This document shows positions 35,531 through 49,971 of a stretch of DNA of 64,000 bases, in pieces (positions within the stretch are counted from its first letter, which is position 1; each line of letters opens with the position of its first letter). Both the position numbers and the translations under genes were made by a program. The DNA is from Morella rubra (lineage: Eukaryota > Streptophyta > Magnoliopsida > Fagales > Myricaceae). The stretch lies in the NCBI GenBank assembly GCA_003952965.2, contig CM025855.1, forward strand, positions 18,221,638 to 18,285,637. Reading direction: 5' to 3'. The notes beneath the pieces were generated by a model. That model ran no database searches, was not told where the DNA came from, and saw nothing but the letters and a program-made list of their open reading frames with translations.

Positions 35531-38500
35531 TCAAAGCTCAAATCACATGACACTGAACACCACACCAAAAAAATAAACAACCTAATCCAAACCTTAAAAC
35601 AAGACCACCCGCGCCAAATAAACTAGAATTTTCCGACCAACACAAGAATTTTCCTCTCGCTCTATCTCCCCCTTCAATACACTCATCCAGCCCGCAGCTA
35701 CACACACAAAAAAATACAATCCCACTGTCGAGTCCAATCCGACCTGCGACACTACGAAAAACACTCCCACCCGACATCGCACACATGACACTCAATAACT
35801 TTCCTCAAGTCCATACGACGCCAGACTCCATAAGGCCACACAAACCACCCAACCCACACAATATAACAGACTACTCAAACCTCCCCCCAAAAAATAATAT
35901 GTAATAACACTTGTCCCCGAAGACAAAACAAACAATTAAACAGTAGACTTCGACAACACCAAAAACCGAAACTCTTTCTCCCACAACAGCACATTACGCA
36001 CCTTCCATTCATACACTGTAACAAGGAAAGATCCAGACTACACAGAAAACACATCTCCAAAAACTCCTCACAACCTAGCACAAAAAACTCACCACCCAAA
36101 TTTAGCATCACACAACAAACCACAATCCCAACAAGAGGATCGCCAATATAGTCAAATATAAAAAGCCGAATAGCTCCTATATGTATAAAAAGATCTTACT
36201 CTTGCTTAATCGCGACCATAATACCTGTTAATTCACAATACATGATACACCATATGTCATAAACGACCAAACAAACCACATAGAACCCACCACAAAAAAC
36301 AAGTAAAGATACTCCTTCCCTAGCACAGTTATACCTCGAAAATCATGCTTGGGATCATTCAGCCAGCAAAACAAAAAGAAAAACATGCACAAAACAACAC
36401 GCCCATACACCACTGCCAAAATTCTGCACAAACCCATAGAGCGACCGGTCCCACACACACATACCCAACCACAAACCCATAGAATCGCCCAAGCTACTCA
36501 CCATGACGATATAATCACATAAATACTCATCCAATCACCTCAATCAGCGATTCCATAAGGTACGCGTGGACACCCTCTACATGAACAAAATTTACTAGAT
36601 ACTAATATAATCTAGAGTGTGCTTTCTGACGTACCAAATCAACAACTATCCCACTACAAAACAACCATATCCAAAGCACAGAACACCTACCATAGAAAAA
36701 AATGTGTGCGAGCACGAGAGACACCAAGAAGGTATAGACCAAAACCAAACAAAAACACAACCCAATGCACTGAAACAAAAGAACAACAACAGATAACACC
36801 CTAACAAGGGATAAAACAATGACAAAGAAACAAAACCGACCCGTCCAATGAAACACTGATAAAACAAAAACGTATAACTCGAAACAAAACCCAACTCCCC
36901 TAACCAAACATGCAGCACAAAGCAACAATCCCGCAAAAGCACTCTCAGACCAAAAGAAAAAACTACAAACTACAGAACAGAGATAGGCTCAGTACAACAA
37001 CTCAATAATTCAACCACAACAAACCTCTACCCAACCCGCCCAAACTAATATTTGGGCATTTCTTTAACTTTCCAATAGAACCGATAATCCCAATAAACCT
37101 CTAACCTTGATTCTGGTTATCTAAAAGAACGAACTTTAACAAAATAATCTTACCATCGCATTGTAAACACGAACCACAACACTTTTGCAAGTGCACGCAC
37201 AAAATGCAACAAACAAAAAATACGACCGACATACAGATAAACCTAACCAACCCAAAAATACCCCATAAATCCCTCCTCCTCTACCACACAATAATATTAT
37301 ATAATCCCCAATATTTAATCTCACCATCTGCTAACAATCATATGTTAATCCCCCAAACACACTTTATTCCACCTCATTAACACACAATCAAGGACAAACA
37401 AATTTCAACACACAATGAGCAATCAAACCTCGCTCTCACCATGCTATAATTATTAACACATTAAACTCACATACACCTCCGCCTAACCTATTCAGCAAAA
37501 AAAAACAATCACAAAACAAAAAGCAACTTGGACACACCACAACCAAGAAACACACACCAAAACACAACCAAAACACCAACAGGCAAACACCCAATCCCAC
37601 CAACCAACGACGAAACAACAACCGAAAAACCACGATTCCAATCACCCATACTATTATGTAGCCACCCTTCGACAAGCCACTCTATTTCAAGCTAAAACCC
37701 ATCACAAACCACAAACCACACTCGCTCAACAACAAACACAACCAACATCTACCCACCGTCCATTAAACAACAAAACAACATCTACCCCATTGACTTACAA
37801 CACAATACACCCCTACAGACTCCGACCGAACACCTACACACTCATCAATAAGTCAGCGCAAGGCAACAAACAGAGACAACTATTCTTGGATTAACAAAGC
37901 AAAATAATAATATTTCACAGCCGAGAGAAACTTCCCCACCCCACGAAATTGACCTTAGAAGTATTAGCTCGCTATACCATCCCAACATTTCAAAAGCCAG
38001 ACAAGAGCCAGGAAACCCAGACACGTACAAAAAGTATGGCCACAACACAACTACATACGTTTAAGCTGCAGACAAAAACAACAGAACAATATCCTCACAG
38101 TTAAACACCCACCTGGGTCTCGCCAAAAACTACAACCAGCCAAAGACGACAATACATACTAATTCACCAGCACTAGACAAAACAAGCATCACTAACAACC
38201 TCATAAGTTAACCGAAAATATAATCGCCAAAACGACACAGACTACTCACAACAAGGCACAATGATGCATCAAAGCGCACTAAAGAAAACAACAAACACCA
38301 CTACACCCACAAACAAAGAGTAAATATATCCTTATTACCCAAGTTCACAATATACGCACAACACGTTACATAGTAATAGACAACAATAGTATCCATCACT
38401 CCTGGTCCGTACTAACCTCAAAAGGGAAGATTACGAAACGAAAATCGGCTAAAAAACCTTGAGTCACCGGACCCAAGATACAGACGCAACAAGGCAGCCA

Positions 38501-41500
38501 CAAAACAGCCCGAGCACAAATCGCCACTCAGAAACAATCTGAACAAACCAAATCATCATCAACCGATCGAACTCGCACTTTTCCTTCCACAAAACTTCAT
38601 CCAAGAGTTCCTACAACTCGCACCAACACAACCTAAAAAGAACCAAAACTCCCCCCACCACAAACCCACACACAACCCAATCTCCCTGAACACCCCAGTA
38701 CCCAAGAACCATAACACCGAGAACCCAATATAATACAGTACAACCTCCCAACATATAAATCACAAAACCCCGACACTTAGTGAAAAATCTCCTCTCCACT
38801 CTTTCCTTAACGTTACGAGCGAAGCTTCCAGGATATACCATCACGAAATAACCGTGACATAAGATAACCTCGACACATAAAAATCTCTACCGATTACATT
38901 TGACCGGCATATATATATCCTAACCTATTAACCACAATAAACAACTTAAAAATTTAAAGAAGAAAAAGACATCTTCAACTCATTTTTAACTCCCTTAAAT
39001 AAACATCCAAATAAAGGCCTATAAAATAAAACAGACACATTCATTAAACCAATAGTTATACACCAAAAACACTTAACAATTTTAACCCAACTACAAACAC
39101 AACCTGAGGCAACCAACAAATCTAATATACAACTACACTATGATCTTAATAACAGTTGAACCTCCTATCACTTCACTCTTTCACAACAATATCGAATAAA
39201 AATATTCAATAAAATTTACCCTTATACAAAAACCCAAAACCCTACACTTTACAACTGTTACTTATATTCCTAATGACTAATTTTAAGTTCTTAAAGAAAT
39301 TAAATTATAAGCCTAGAATCTTTTTGAACTATTTTCAAAGATATGATGAACGTACTGGGGTTTTTTGTTTAATTTCTTGATCCTCTAAAAGGTTAAGCAT
39401 CTTTTTGATTGATTGAGCTTTGAAAAAAAAAAATTGTCTCAAATTGCACTAAATTATTTTCCAAATTGTTTTACTTTATATAGAATACAATATAGAGCAA
39501 CCCTTTACTATTGTTACTTGTTACATTGGCTCTTACAGAGACAACTTTTCAAAAACAAAAAAATTAATAAAAAAAAAATTAACTTTAAACCACGAAACTA
39601 ACAAACACTAATCTCACACACCCAGAATAAATTAACCATGGCTTTAACAATTTATATCACCTAGCGTTAGCGAAAAAAACTACCCCATCAACACTCTCTA
39701 CACTCTGCGTGCACGAAGAAACCCACAACCCACAACAACACCCCCCAAAACTGACAAGCCCCCACTCACCACCTACTATACCAATAAAAAAAAAAAAAAA
39801 AATAAACCAAAAAAAACAAAAAAAACCCCAACAAACAGTCCCATACAACAATAAACAAAACACAAAAATACCACGATCTAAATTAAAAACAAAATCAAAA
39901 GACAAGACACCGCAGCATTTACGACTACATTTCTAAATAAATCTTTTCAAATATCATACTCTATTTAATTACCATTTTATATAAAAATAAAACATAAAAC
40001 AAGATCCTCACTTTTAACTCTATTAACTTGCCCCACTCAAGGCCTAACAAAAAAATGCCATTAACACGCCGCACCTATTACTATATCACCATATACTCAA
40101 GACGCCAGAAGAAATCAACCCAACACCCCATCCCACGCTTATGACCATACTGTTAGAGACAAGTATTTCCGCCATTAAATACAACGTAATCTAGGCACCC
40201 AGGAGCAAGGAACTTAAGGTTCTCGAGAACAACGCGCGTAAGAATAATATGAGCGGAAAAAAACACTCCCATAAAGCAGAGAACCAAGGAACATCGCACG
40301 TCCAGGACAGACCCAAAAAAAATAAAAGCAAAATATGAAGTAGACCCCAACTAGAGAGCAGAGCACACGAAAGTACGCTAGGGATAGACACAACAACGAT
40401 TTAACAAAAACGTCTCCCACTTAAAAAGAAACAAGAGAAGAGACGAAGTCCCGATGTACACCATCGTGGAAAAGATTTGCAAACGCGACAATAATATAAG
40501 ATACTGCACACCCGCTGACACACCCAGATATCTTCATAGAGCGCACAGAGCTAAACCTCACCATCTTCGCGCAACACTGCAGAATATCTGATCAAAAAAC
40601 AAGGCTAAGCATAGGCATCAACATTGGCCTCTCAAGAACAATCACAAATGTGCACATCTCGGGAGAACCTTATTATAGAGAACAAAAGTCACAATTAAAC
40701 AATATATACCTACTTAACAATACATAAAAGACACCATACGCAAACAACTCATTAAAATGTAGAAGAAATAAAACCGAAACCAAGGCACCATCTATAGCCC
40801 CAACAAGAAGAGCACAATCAACGCGATCGCACGACTAAACCCTTCACCACAAAAACCCTCAGAATAATCCTTAATAGTGAACAAACATGAATAATAGAGA
40901 AGAATCTAAAATCCACACTCCAATAATTCGTACCCCATCCAACTTTAACAATTTTTCAGATAACACTCGTCAAATAACTAAGCTAGTCCCTCAGAACGAA
41001 CTAATTAAGACCAATGATACCTCCAGAGTCAAACTCTAACTTAATTATTATTCTCACGAATCTATCAAAAACGGCCAACAATCCCAACAAAAAAACAATC
41101 AAAATACTATCAAAACAACTACCATTCATCGATACAAAAATCGTGCCCTTCCCGTATATCTAAAATCTATTAAAAACCTATCTATAGATAATAACTAAGA
41201 TCCCATTCACCTAGAAAAAAACATGATCTGACCGTGCTCTAATCATAACAATTTATCAACATGCGCCACAAATCATTAATTTTCTCAAGCCTTTCAACGA
41301 ACACCTCGAGACCTAAGGATCTAAAGGTACCACCGACGCTGATATCATCAGAATAATACACCAAACACAACAACATTGCAAGAGCTTACAAGTTACTTCC
41401 CTTCAAATCCTTGAACCAGTGCTCCAACTAGAAAGTGTGTACACCTTTCTTGAAGATTGATCTTCGTTTCCTCAAAGCCCACAAACAAACCTCAAAGCAA

Positions 41501-41999
41501 AACGCACACATCGCAACACCTTATCTCAACTTAATACTCCGTTCCAGTACACATCTTATATACCACACGAAAACCCAATATCACGTAACAAACCCTAACA
41601 GAGAACACTATGTCCATTTGAACAGTAATATACAGATACTGAATTAACTAAGCCACTGACGAACGGAGATAGAACAAATCCGACTCTCCTTAATTAGCAA
41701 TCTTAACCTATTTATATATAACCAACACAACAAACAAAAAACTTAAAATCACTGATCATCTGTCTTTCCCAGTTAAAATATCAGTTTCGCGAAAAACAAC
41801 TAAAGATCAAAACTGGAGCTCGAAGAGAACCACATGGAGAAACGCGCCAAAATGCAATCCTTATCTATATCCTCATTAGAGAAATAACTCTAACTAATTA
41901 CGTTTACAACACCTTAATTAACCACTTATATAAAGGAGCAATTACGACAAACCACCAAAAAAGACATAACATCTTACACCATCCCGACAAAACCAAAAC

Positions 42000-42715
42000 A
42001 CATAATGCAACAAATGTGCCCAAAAAACCAACCCCAACGGATAAGCTTACAGACACACTACTTTGAGGGGCAACCGAAACAACCAAAATAACAATAACCT
42101 ATCTATACTATTCGCCCGACAAGTCTGTTACAGCTTCATGACTTGACCCACAGTCCAAACACGTGAGCAAGCCCCCCACCTGACACACAAATAGCCATGG
42201 GACTCACTAAGTGAGATCTACATTATCACATTCATATATTATAAACTCCAAAGAGCACTCAAATCACTGGCACCCACACACGATACTTAAGCATCCCCAA
42301 ACCACTTGAGGCAAATCCCCCAAACCCACGTATCTCTCCACACATCTCGACCACACAGGGACTTAAACCCAACTTTGGACCGCACCCCTAATAAGGATGC
42401 AACCTACCTCAAACAACAGGCACCACCCAAAAATATAGGAACCTAATGCTATCCCAATATAGAACAGACGGACCTTCAACACTTTGCAGGACCCCCAACA
42501 GACTCGATTTACAGAGCGCACAGTCGAGGTGATCCCCCAAACAAAAACCATCCATGAAGAAAGGATTTTAATCCGACGGACCTATTCCCATTCATTGATA
42601 GTAACCGGGAGTCGCTCCAACACAATCTATCGTCCATTGTACAACTACATCACACCCCCTCCCAAAAACCCTCGCTACACTCTGTCTGTTATCATCAATC
42701 AAATTGCTTAACAAC
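42000..42715 (+). pseudogene. Noisy copy of the LINE RNase H relic
   Basis: It matches 57,990-58,480 through phrases such as AGTCTGTTACAGCTTCATGA (42,122), GGGACTTAAACCCAACTTTGG (42,358, shortened here by one base in comparison to the match) and CTATTCCCATTCATTG (42,582). Only one copy of the 70-bp unit is present, against three in the clean version. Confidence 0.65.
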
Positions 42716-45700
42716 ACTAAAAAATTGATCTGCAATGAGTACCGTCCCTAGTATATAAAGAATAACACAAACTATAACCCAGTACGCTCCGAAAACCCCC
42801 TGACTTAATTGCTTTTACAGGCACACACAGGAAGCAAAAACGCCACAAAGAACTGGTGTATAAACAAATAAAATTCCCAATTAACAAAAAGCAATATATG
42901 AACTTCTAGGAGAATAAAAAAAAAAAATGCAACATGTAGCCGATATATACTTTCGTAAGACCGACAGGTAATTAGGAAAATGCAAACAGGACCGAGACAT
43001 CGGCAACGTGTGTTCATATCCCTTATCTTTTCAATCATCTTTCATACCTTCACTAGTTGTACATCCATGAAGGAAGAAATGACTCAGGCTATATCGATCT
43101 CCATTTTCAGGGGAAATAACAATTACTAACAATCTAAACTTCAAACCCGAAAGAACTTACCAATAAACCTTCTCCAAAGAAGTCAATTGAAGCAAAAACA
43201 TTCATTACTTGACCGTATACAGCTAAGATCGAAAAAAAGACCACTACCTATAGAATCGTAGCTTGTCACTACAGAAAATAAGTATTAAAACTTTTAAATT
43301 GTGTTTATTTATACAATTAGAACTTCTAACATCTAACTAACAAATGAAATAGATAATGGAGGCACAAACACAACGCCAAGACCAGTAAAACAACGATAAT
43401 CGTGAAGAACAAGATCCAACAAATATCTCACACAACCCTACATCTACTTAATCGCACGTAGGAGAAATGACAAAGCCATTATCCGCTGATCAAGACCTGA
43501 TAACTTCCTGCGAACCTAGGCCGTACAAAAGAACACCCTAAACCAGGCAACACTAGGCTGATTGAAACTGGCCAAATAACTAGTGGACACCGGATAATCT
43601 CGCACGAACCCACACATGCTACACCACCTATGCGATCAAATTTGGATGCGACAAAAAGAGTTTCTGTTCAGACGAATTCAGTAACACTTCACGCTCCCAA
43701 CACTCACACTCGCCCACCATAAGCCACTCTCTACCATCGGCAACGCACACCAAGTGCAAACCTGTCAATCAGTAAAATTCATTAACAAAAAAAAATACAG
43801 AGCCATTAAACATATCCTAGCCATGTGATAAAATCAATTGAGCGGGAACTATGAGATCTCCTCCCCATCCAGAAAATCTCATAACACGTAACCACCAATA
43901 CTACAAACCAAAGATCGCCAAGGCTCACGACTAAAACATACTAAGTCCACTAATCGATCGCACACAAAACAGTAATACACATTATAGGGCATAAAACACA
44001 GCCTCATCAACCTGCAATCATGCAAACTCTCGATATCAAGCACACACAACCTACACTCATGCAGTCTGAGCCAAACAGAAAATAGAGAACATGCACAGCA
44101 GCCCACCACCAAGTGACGTATCTAGGATTCCTAGAAGTTAGAACCACAGCGCCAGACTACGTTACTTACAAACATTTTTCTGAAACTTTTCATTGGGAAC
44201 ATATTCCCGACACAAGTGGTCAAAAGCCCAACCAGACTCCATCACAAGAAAAGCTATATAATTCTACTATAAGAAAAAGTAAAAAGAAGATACCCGACTT
44301 CGAGAGAGCACAATCACACAGAAAGCACCAATGACAAAAATAAATCGTATTCAACCACTGACACGCCGACACAATACAATGGCACACCTGATCGGGAACA
44401 ACAAAAAACAAACTCACAATTCGACGCAAAAACACTCTTATTGCTCATAAAAACACTGAGTTCCACACTTTTCATAATAAACTTTATTATTTTATCATAC
44501 AATCTCAATAACAATTTCACGACAATAATTTCTTTTAAACCAACAAAATTTACAACCCATTTTCCACAACTATCTAGTCCTACACTCTAAACACCACACC
44601 GACTTAAATATAAACAACACCCACAACGATTCCCTCGCCAACTTCTCAACGGAAACAAATATTATGTTATACGAAAAAATACTAACCTAAACCAAAAACT
44701 AACATCACAGCCTAAGAAAGGACAGGCAACTAGCGTATTCGATATGGTGCCATCAGCAGACACATTTACCCTCCAACTTTACACCATTTCTCAACTGTGA
44801 CCCTAATCTCTTGCTCATAATTGAGCATAAGATCCCTCAAATACACTATATATAAAATCTATTTTCAGTGGAATCTGAACACCCACATAAAATACGCAAC
44901 CTAGCACAATACTCATATCACTCTAAATACGAATTATAACTCTAACAAATTACATCTAATGCACCTCAAACTCACGCGGACGACGAAGACACCCAATGAT
45001 CACCAATAATAAACAACAGCAAAACCTAGCAATGGCACACAAAACCAAACTTGAATGGAAGCAATCCAATAACTCATAATGAAACGAAACCTCAAAATTA
45101 TATTTCAGGAAAAGCACCACAACCCCAGCTACATAGTGCACAACATCTAATGAGAAAAAAACCCCATAATACAAATACAAAGAAAGCTAAGCATATCATT
45201 GTTGGAGACAGCAATTCATCACACCTATAAGAGCTAGACCACAACACCCAACAAAAAAAAAAAAAAAGAGCGATCCCCAAAGTAAGCTCAGTCACAATGG
45301 CAACAACATCTAGCAAACTGCTTAGAGAAAAAAAAGAAAAAGACACAAAGCCAGAACCAAAAAAAAACACCGGACAAACCCTAAGCTAGGCCATTACGTT
45401 GTTCCAACCCAAGCTTAGGACAAAAAATACAAGGCCACAGTCCAGCAGCAACCACCAGTAACGAGGCAAACCGATTATGCATAATTGGATATCTTCTTCT
45501 CTACAACTACACCATCGCCGAACCACACCACAAACACTTGAACCCCATGAATGAGCCTCTGGTTGAGGTGTCACAGACATGCACTGTCCGACGCGCACCA
45601 AGATCGCTCGAGGATGACATGATTAAACATACTATCTACACAAAGAAGATCAAACAAACAACTGCCTCCCACATTGCTGTCCACACACGCAGTGGCGCAA

Positions 45701-46299
45701 CACAGCAACCATGCCATATAGACGTCGTCACACACACAAAACACAAAATGCTGTGTTAACAAGGACCGAATCTAAAGCAACACCATAAAGAAACTACAGA
45801 ATCACACGCACGACGCCATGACATAGCCTGCGAATCCCCATGGACACCCAGCAAAACACAACATCTGAGGCCTCTAACTAAACTAAATCATCACTGGATG
45901 CCAATCCTGCGCCATTTGTACTCCCCCCCCCCCCAATCACCTCTTTACCACACTAGTCCGTTGATCTCTACTCCATCGCCTGCTCACCTAGCTTCTACCT
46001 ACCAGCTCGCTTCGAGTTTTAATTTCATCTCCTCCCACCCATATCAAATACCACACGGCTTCCCTCTTCTAGTCAGAGATGCACTGCTTTTAACATCAGA
46101 ACTCCGCTTGAGTTGTTTGAGGACATCACACATGTCACTGGACTGACAAACTCAAACTGACGAATCCATAACGTGTCCTTTAAACTCCGCACATAAATTC
46201 CACACATTATTAACTGATAACTACTTACAATACACTATTATATTATTTCATTCCCAGCTAAATATGCTAATCAGTCTAAGATTCTCCGTAGTACTCAGG

Positions 46300-49200
46300 A
46301 CTAACTATAGCAAGAACAAGTTTTGTGGAATTTAAATTCTTGATATAGGAAAATATAGGGATAATTAAATACACTTTACAATTTACATATGCACCCTTCA
46401 ATTTTAGAGGCCTTGACCAATACATTTTGCACCATCATCTATTATTTTTATTACATTACATCCACCAACTATTGATTTAGACAGACACTTTGCACTCTTA
46501 TTGAATTTTCATTAATTTGAATAGAAAATGATTTTTGTATGCGAAATGATAAATAATTTATATTCCATAATTCTTTTAGCAATGACCATTTTATGAGGAT
46601 AAAATAATAACTTTTGAGGCCAAAAATCAATTTCCACTTAAATTTTCACCTGTGATGCAAAATATCTAAAATCAATAATTATAAGATGTAAAGTGTATTT
46701 ATTCTAAATATATGTACACAATCTTCAAAGAATATTTGAAAATTCCCCGTACCTGCTTAAAAATCTATATGTGTGTGTGAGAGAGAGAGAGAGTTGTTTG
46801 TGAAGGATCTCATAATTTGATCATGTGACTTGTTTGTGTCATTTATTTAACGACCTAAAACATCCAACATTGAGATGGTCTAAATATTGGAGCGCCAAGG
46901 GTAAGTTGATATATATATATAGATCGAGTCAGAAAAATAATGCCCATTAGCACGATATATTTGATCTATCCTCCATCGATCATGATGAATTTCACCGCCA
47001 AAACTAGACTGCATGTGAAAGCAAAAGAACTGCCATATAGTACTAAGAGATATCGAATTGAGATATTAAGTACGTGGATTGATGGTTTAGTAGTTGTACT
47101 GTACGTACGTTACGCAGTCTTGATCATCAAATTGATGCTTAGGGGAGGTTTAGCTGCACACGTTTGAACCATGGTAAAGATTTAGACAAGATTATTAGAG
47201 ACAATCTGCAAAGATATTGTATGCGTAATCAAGTACGTATTGAAAAATATGAATAAAAAGTTATCTATCATAGAATCGAGATCAGGAAAAGGACGAATAA
47301 CGATCGCCACGAATGATCCATATAAGAGAGATCTCTGCAGGGAAACCCTGGCTTTCAACCCACCAATTATTCTTCGGTGATGGTTTTAGTCACTTCTACC
47401 GACTAGCGAGAGAGAGGGAGAGAGGGAGCGTTCGCTAGAGCAGGCTTTTAGGAAAAACCTCCTGTTAGCATGCAGTGAAAACAAATTACACCACACAGAG
47501 ACATATAAAGTATGCAAGTAAGTGCATGCAGGCATGCATTTGAAGGTGTACTTACAGAGCTATAGAAGGGCGTAGGGCTAGGATGGAGCTAGAAATAATA
47601 TTGATTGGGGTGTCTTTTCTTATATCTGGCGAGTAGGGGAGTGACAGCACTTCAGGATCTGTCCAATAATTAAGAGCCTTCCTTTCAATATCGCTCGAAA
47701 AAGCCAAAAAAGGTTCTCCCAGAAGAAAAAAAGAAAAGTGGGTTCTTTTCACATAATGGCTGACGATGAATCCTCTGCTGGATTCAGAGGATCGCAAGGG
47801 TATCGAAGGATCAGGACCCACGTTCCCCGAAAGTAGCAGAATTCCGGATATCCAAGACTAACGCTGTGGGGGATCTTGAGTATGTATATGTTTGTCTTCT
47901 TGCCATGATTTGTTCCTTAGTAGCTATCACAAATAAATCGTCTGCTGATATTGTCGCTGTCAAATATATGTTATGCGTGCTACGGATCGAACGTGTGCAT
48001 GCTGCTGCGATATATTTTTACTTTTACTTGTGTAGATCCAATATATATCGTTTGAAATCAAATGGTTCGTGCATGTACGTACTACAAACCAAAACAAGAA
48101 CGAAAGAGATAAAAATGTTTGTTCGTCTTGTCACTGAAAACATGTATATGTTGAGCTCTATTCACCAGGATTTGGTATTGAATATGTTCGTCAAAAATAG
48201 TCACAAAAACCTGATCATGTGGGATGCCTGGTCCACGCCTGTACAGGTCGATTGCACTAGTACTTGCTTGTATTTACGCGTTCCTCATTCATTTGCTCCA
48301 GGAAACAACCAAATCGTACCTTCCAATTGTATACAGTACCTTTCTTTCGTATATATTAACCAAAGAAACGTGTTGATAAATGTACGTGAGTCAAATATAC
48401 GCGGGCTAGTGTGCAAGGTGACCCATCTCTCTCTCTCTCTCTCCAGAATGCATGGAGGAAGTTACTTAATCCACCAGCATGACATGGATAGTGAGTAGGC
48501 AACCTGCAAGTAGCTAGGACAAGAATTCCCTTGGTGCGGATATCAGTGGGAGGAAGAGAGAATATTTGACCGCAAAATAATGCCCTTGTAGATTGTGGCC
48601 AATGACAACCATGCATTCGCCATTCAGTCAAGGATTGATTAAGCAGTACTTAATTAATTAAAAGAAATGGAGATCTAGCTAGATCACGATGTCGTAAGTG
48701 ATTTGACTGAAACAAATAGGATATCTCATTCTATTGTTGAATTTTTTTTTCTTAGAAGGCAAAAAAGGAAAATGCATGGAAGAATTAAACCAGGGGCCGA
48801 CATGGGAATGGATTATGGAAGTGACTGATCGGGTAGTGTATAGACAAGGAACATTTGCTCGAAAGGATTTTGAAAATCATCGGGGGAATAATGTACTTCT
48901 TCGCAATGATGGGTGTCCATGAAATAAGATCTTCTTTTAACTCTTTCTCTCACCTCCTTGGATTCCCCGGAGTCCTTTTACCCTTCACATCATCTGCTAG
49001 CTTCTACTTATTATTCCTTTCATGAAGACTTGGAAAGTCCCAGATGCATGCCTTTTTACTACAATTCAGATGGATCTCCTATGCATCTTCCTCCATATTT
49101 TTTCTTTCATAATTCATCATGCACTTCTCATCTTGAATAGAAAACATTTATATATATATATATATATATCATGCACTTCCATTTTATACTACATTGTGAT

Positions 49201-49554
49201 CAAAATTGAACGTACGAGATTATTTCATATCCTTTTCTGGTTCTATTTTTAATCATTCATGACAAAATTTCTGTCTATGAGAAATGAAATATTTACTTGT
49301 AGAAAGCCCAAACTTCCCATCACCTTGAGCAGTTTAGGAACTACTCGTGGATATATGATCCCCCATAGCTAGAGCTCTGTACTCTCCCTTTTCCAGTATT
49401 TGATCCTCCCCTGTACTTGGCAGTAGGGTCATTAGAATCCCCAGGTTTCCAATTTAATCTACGCAAGCAAGACATACTCTATTTCCAAAGGTACACACAC
49501 CAGCCGTCCAGTTCACAGAGAGAAATTGAGGAATTCGACAGGAGCATACCCAAT
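46300..49554. repeat. Near-identical duplicate, copy 1 (pair of 60,747-64,000)
   Basis: It aligns with 60,747-64,000 at an almost constant offset of 14,446 bp. The first 250 bp or so still carry scattered noise. After about 46,570 the copies differ only by single-base length changes in homopolymers and microsatellites and a handful of substitutions (for example AAAACTAGACTG against AAAACTAAACTG near 47,003). Copy 2 is cut by the window end, so the full length of the duplication is unknown. No gene was recognised inside. A 210-codon plus-strand frame (47,866-48,498) is probably chance. Confidence 0.9.
46358..46703. mobile_element. Foldback MITE, Mutator-type (in duplicate copy 1)
   Basis: The left end GGGATAATTAAATACACTTTAC and right end GTAAAGTGTATTTATTCT (shown here only in part) are inverted to each other. 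The arms continue inward as an imperfect hairpin containing CAGACACTTTGCACTC. Flanks GAAAATATA and CTAAATATA could be a worn 9-bp target duplication. It is related in sequence to the better-preserved element at 51,454-51,839. Confidence 0.65.
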
Positions 49555-49971
49555 AACTCTAACCGCTCCTGTTACATAAGACAACTGTGGAGTTCCTTCA
49601 CGTGAAGACCAGTTTGACAAAACAAAAATGGAAAAATCTGGAAAGGGGAATCATTGAAGAGAAATCTATGCCAATTTAGTTCTGTCTCATTGAGGGTTCA
49701 AACACACAGAAGGAGCACAGTAAACTGCATCAAGGGCACAGATCTTAAAAGCTGGTGATAATAAGCCAGCTCCATGGCTTATGAGAGACCCGTGAAGACA
49801 AACCCATGAAAATTATACAGGAAGGGATGATCATCTACTATCAGAAAAGGACAGTATACCTTGGAGAATAATTCGCTAATCTTCTAAACAAAATGTATTT
49901 TGACAAAATTGAGTATTTATTCAAGTCTCAGTGTAGCACGACGAAAGTTTATTGATGGACGAGTTCTCAGC
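49555..49971. other. Intergenic, downstream of the MIRO gene
   Basis: No gene was recognised. It should contain the 3' UTR of the minus-strand MIRO gene. It is the first sequence after the part duplicated in view; the window ends before its possible second copy. Confidence 0.5.

Larger units (their letters stand above)
33300..46300. other. Low-quality, insertion-bloated duplicate of 53.8-60.7 kb
   Basis: The stretch is strikingly rich in A and C and poor in G. Anchors run in the same order as in the clean sequence: 34,390 with 53,865; 35,490 with 54,510; 37,037 with 55,225; 39,140 with 56,260; 41,610 with 57,740; 42,580 with 58,380; 44,385 with 59,470; 45,390 with 60,112; 46,300 with 60,747. 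Extra bases, mostly A or C, are scattered every few positions, and the copy is about 1.7 times longer. There is no preserved reading frame. This is not how genomic sequence diverges. An uncorrected read or poor contig end kept in the assembly is the simplest reading. The first kilobase (33.3-34.25 kb) has no clean counterpart in view and probably corresponds to sequence lost in the gap at 53.66 kb. Confidence 0.85.

Noticed and set aside
35084-37675. Series of minus-strand frames rich in Phe, Cys, Val, Leu and Gly that look like multi-pass membrane proteins
   Set aside because: They lie in the A/C-rich noisy segment. Its reverse complement is almost only T and G, which automatically yields hydrophobic codons and few stops. 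None matches a family and the clean copy of the same DNA has no such frames.
33300-46300. Exotic low-G sequence, for example transferred or hypermutated DNA
   Set aside because: Hypermutation changes bases but does not lengthen a locus by about 70 percent. The ordered anchors to 53.8-60.7 kb and the fading of noise at 46.3-46.6 kb fit a sequencing or assembly artefact better.
47300-47600. Possible microRNA precursor with repeated GCATGC phrases
   Set aside because: I compared it by eye with common conserved plant microRNAs and found no match. No long near-perfect foldback was seen.
47552-47821. Frame with GPDPSIPLRSSESS as a possible organelle-derived gene insert
   Set aside because: It has the feel of plant mitochondrial sequence, but I cannot tie it to a named organelle gene, and it has no boundaries in the sequence.
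47866-48498. 210-codon frame in the duplicated block as a new gene
   Set aside because: The two near-identical copies differ by a one-base insertion near the CT repeat, which changes the C-terminus, and there are no recognisable domains or codon bias. It looks like a chance frame.
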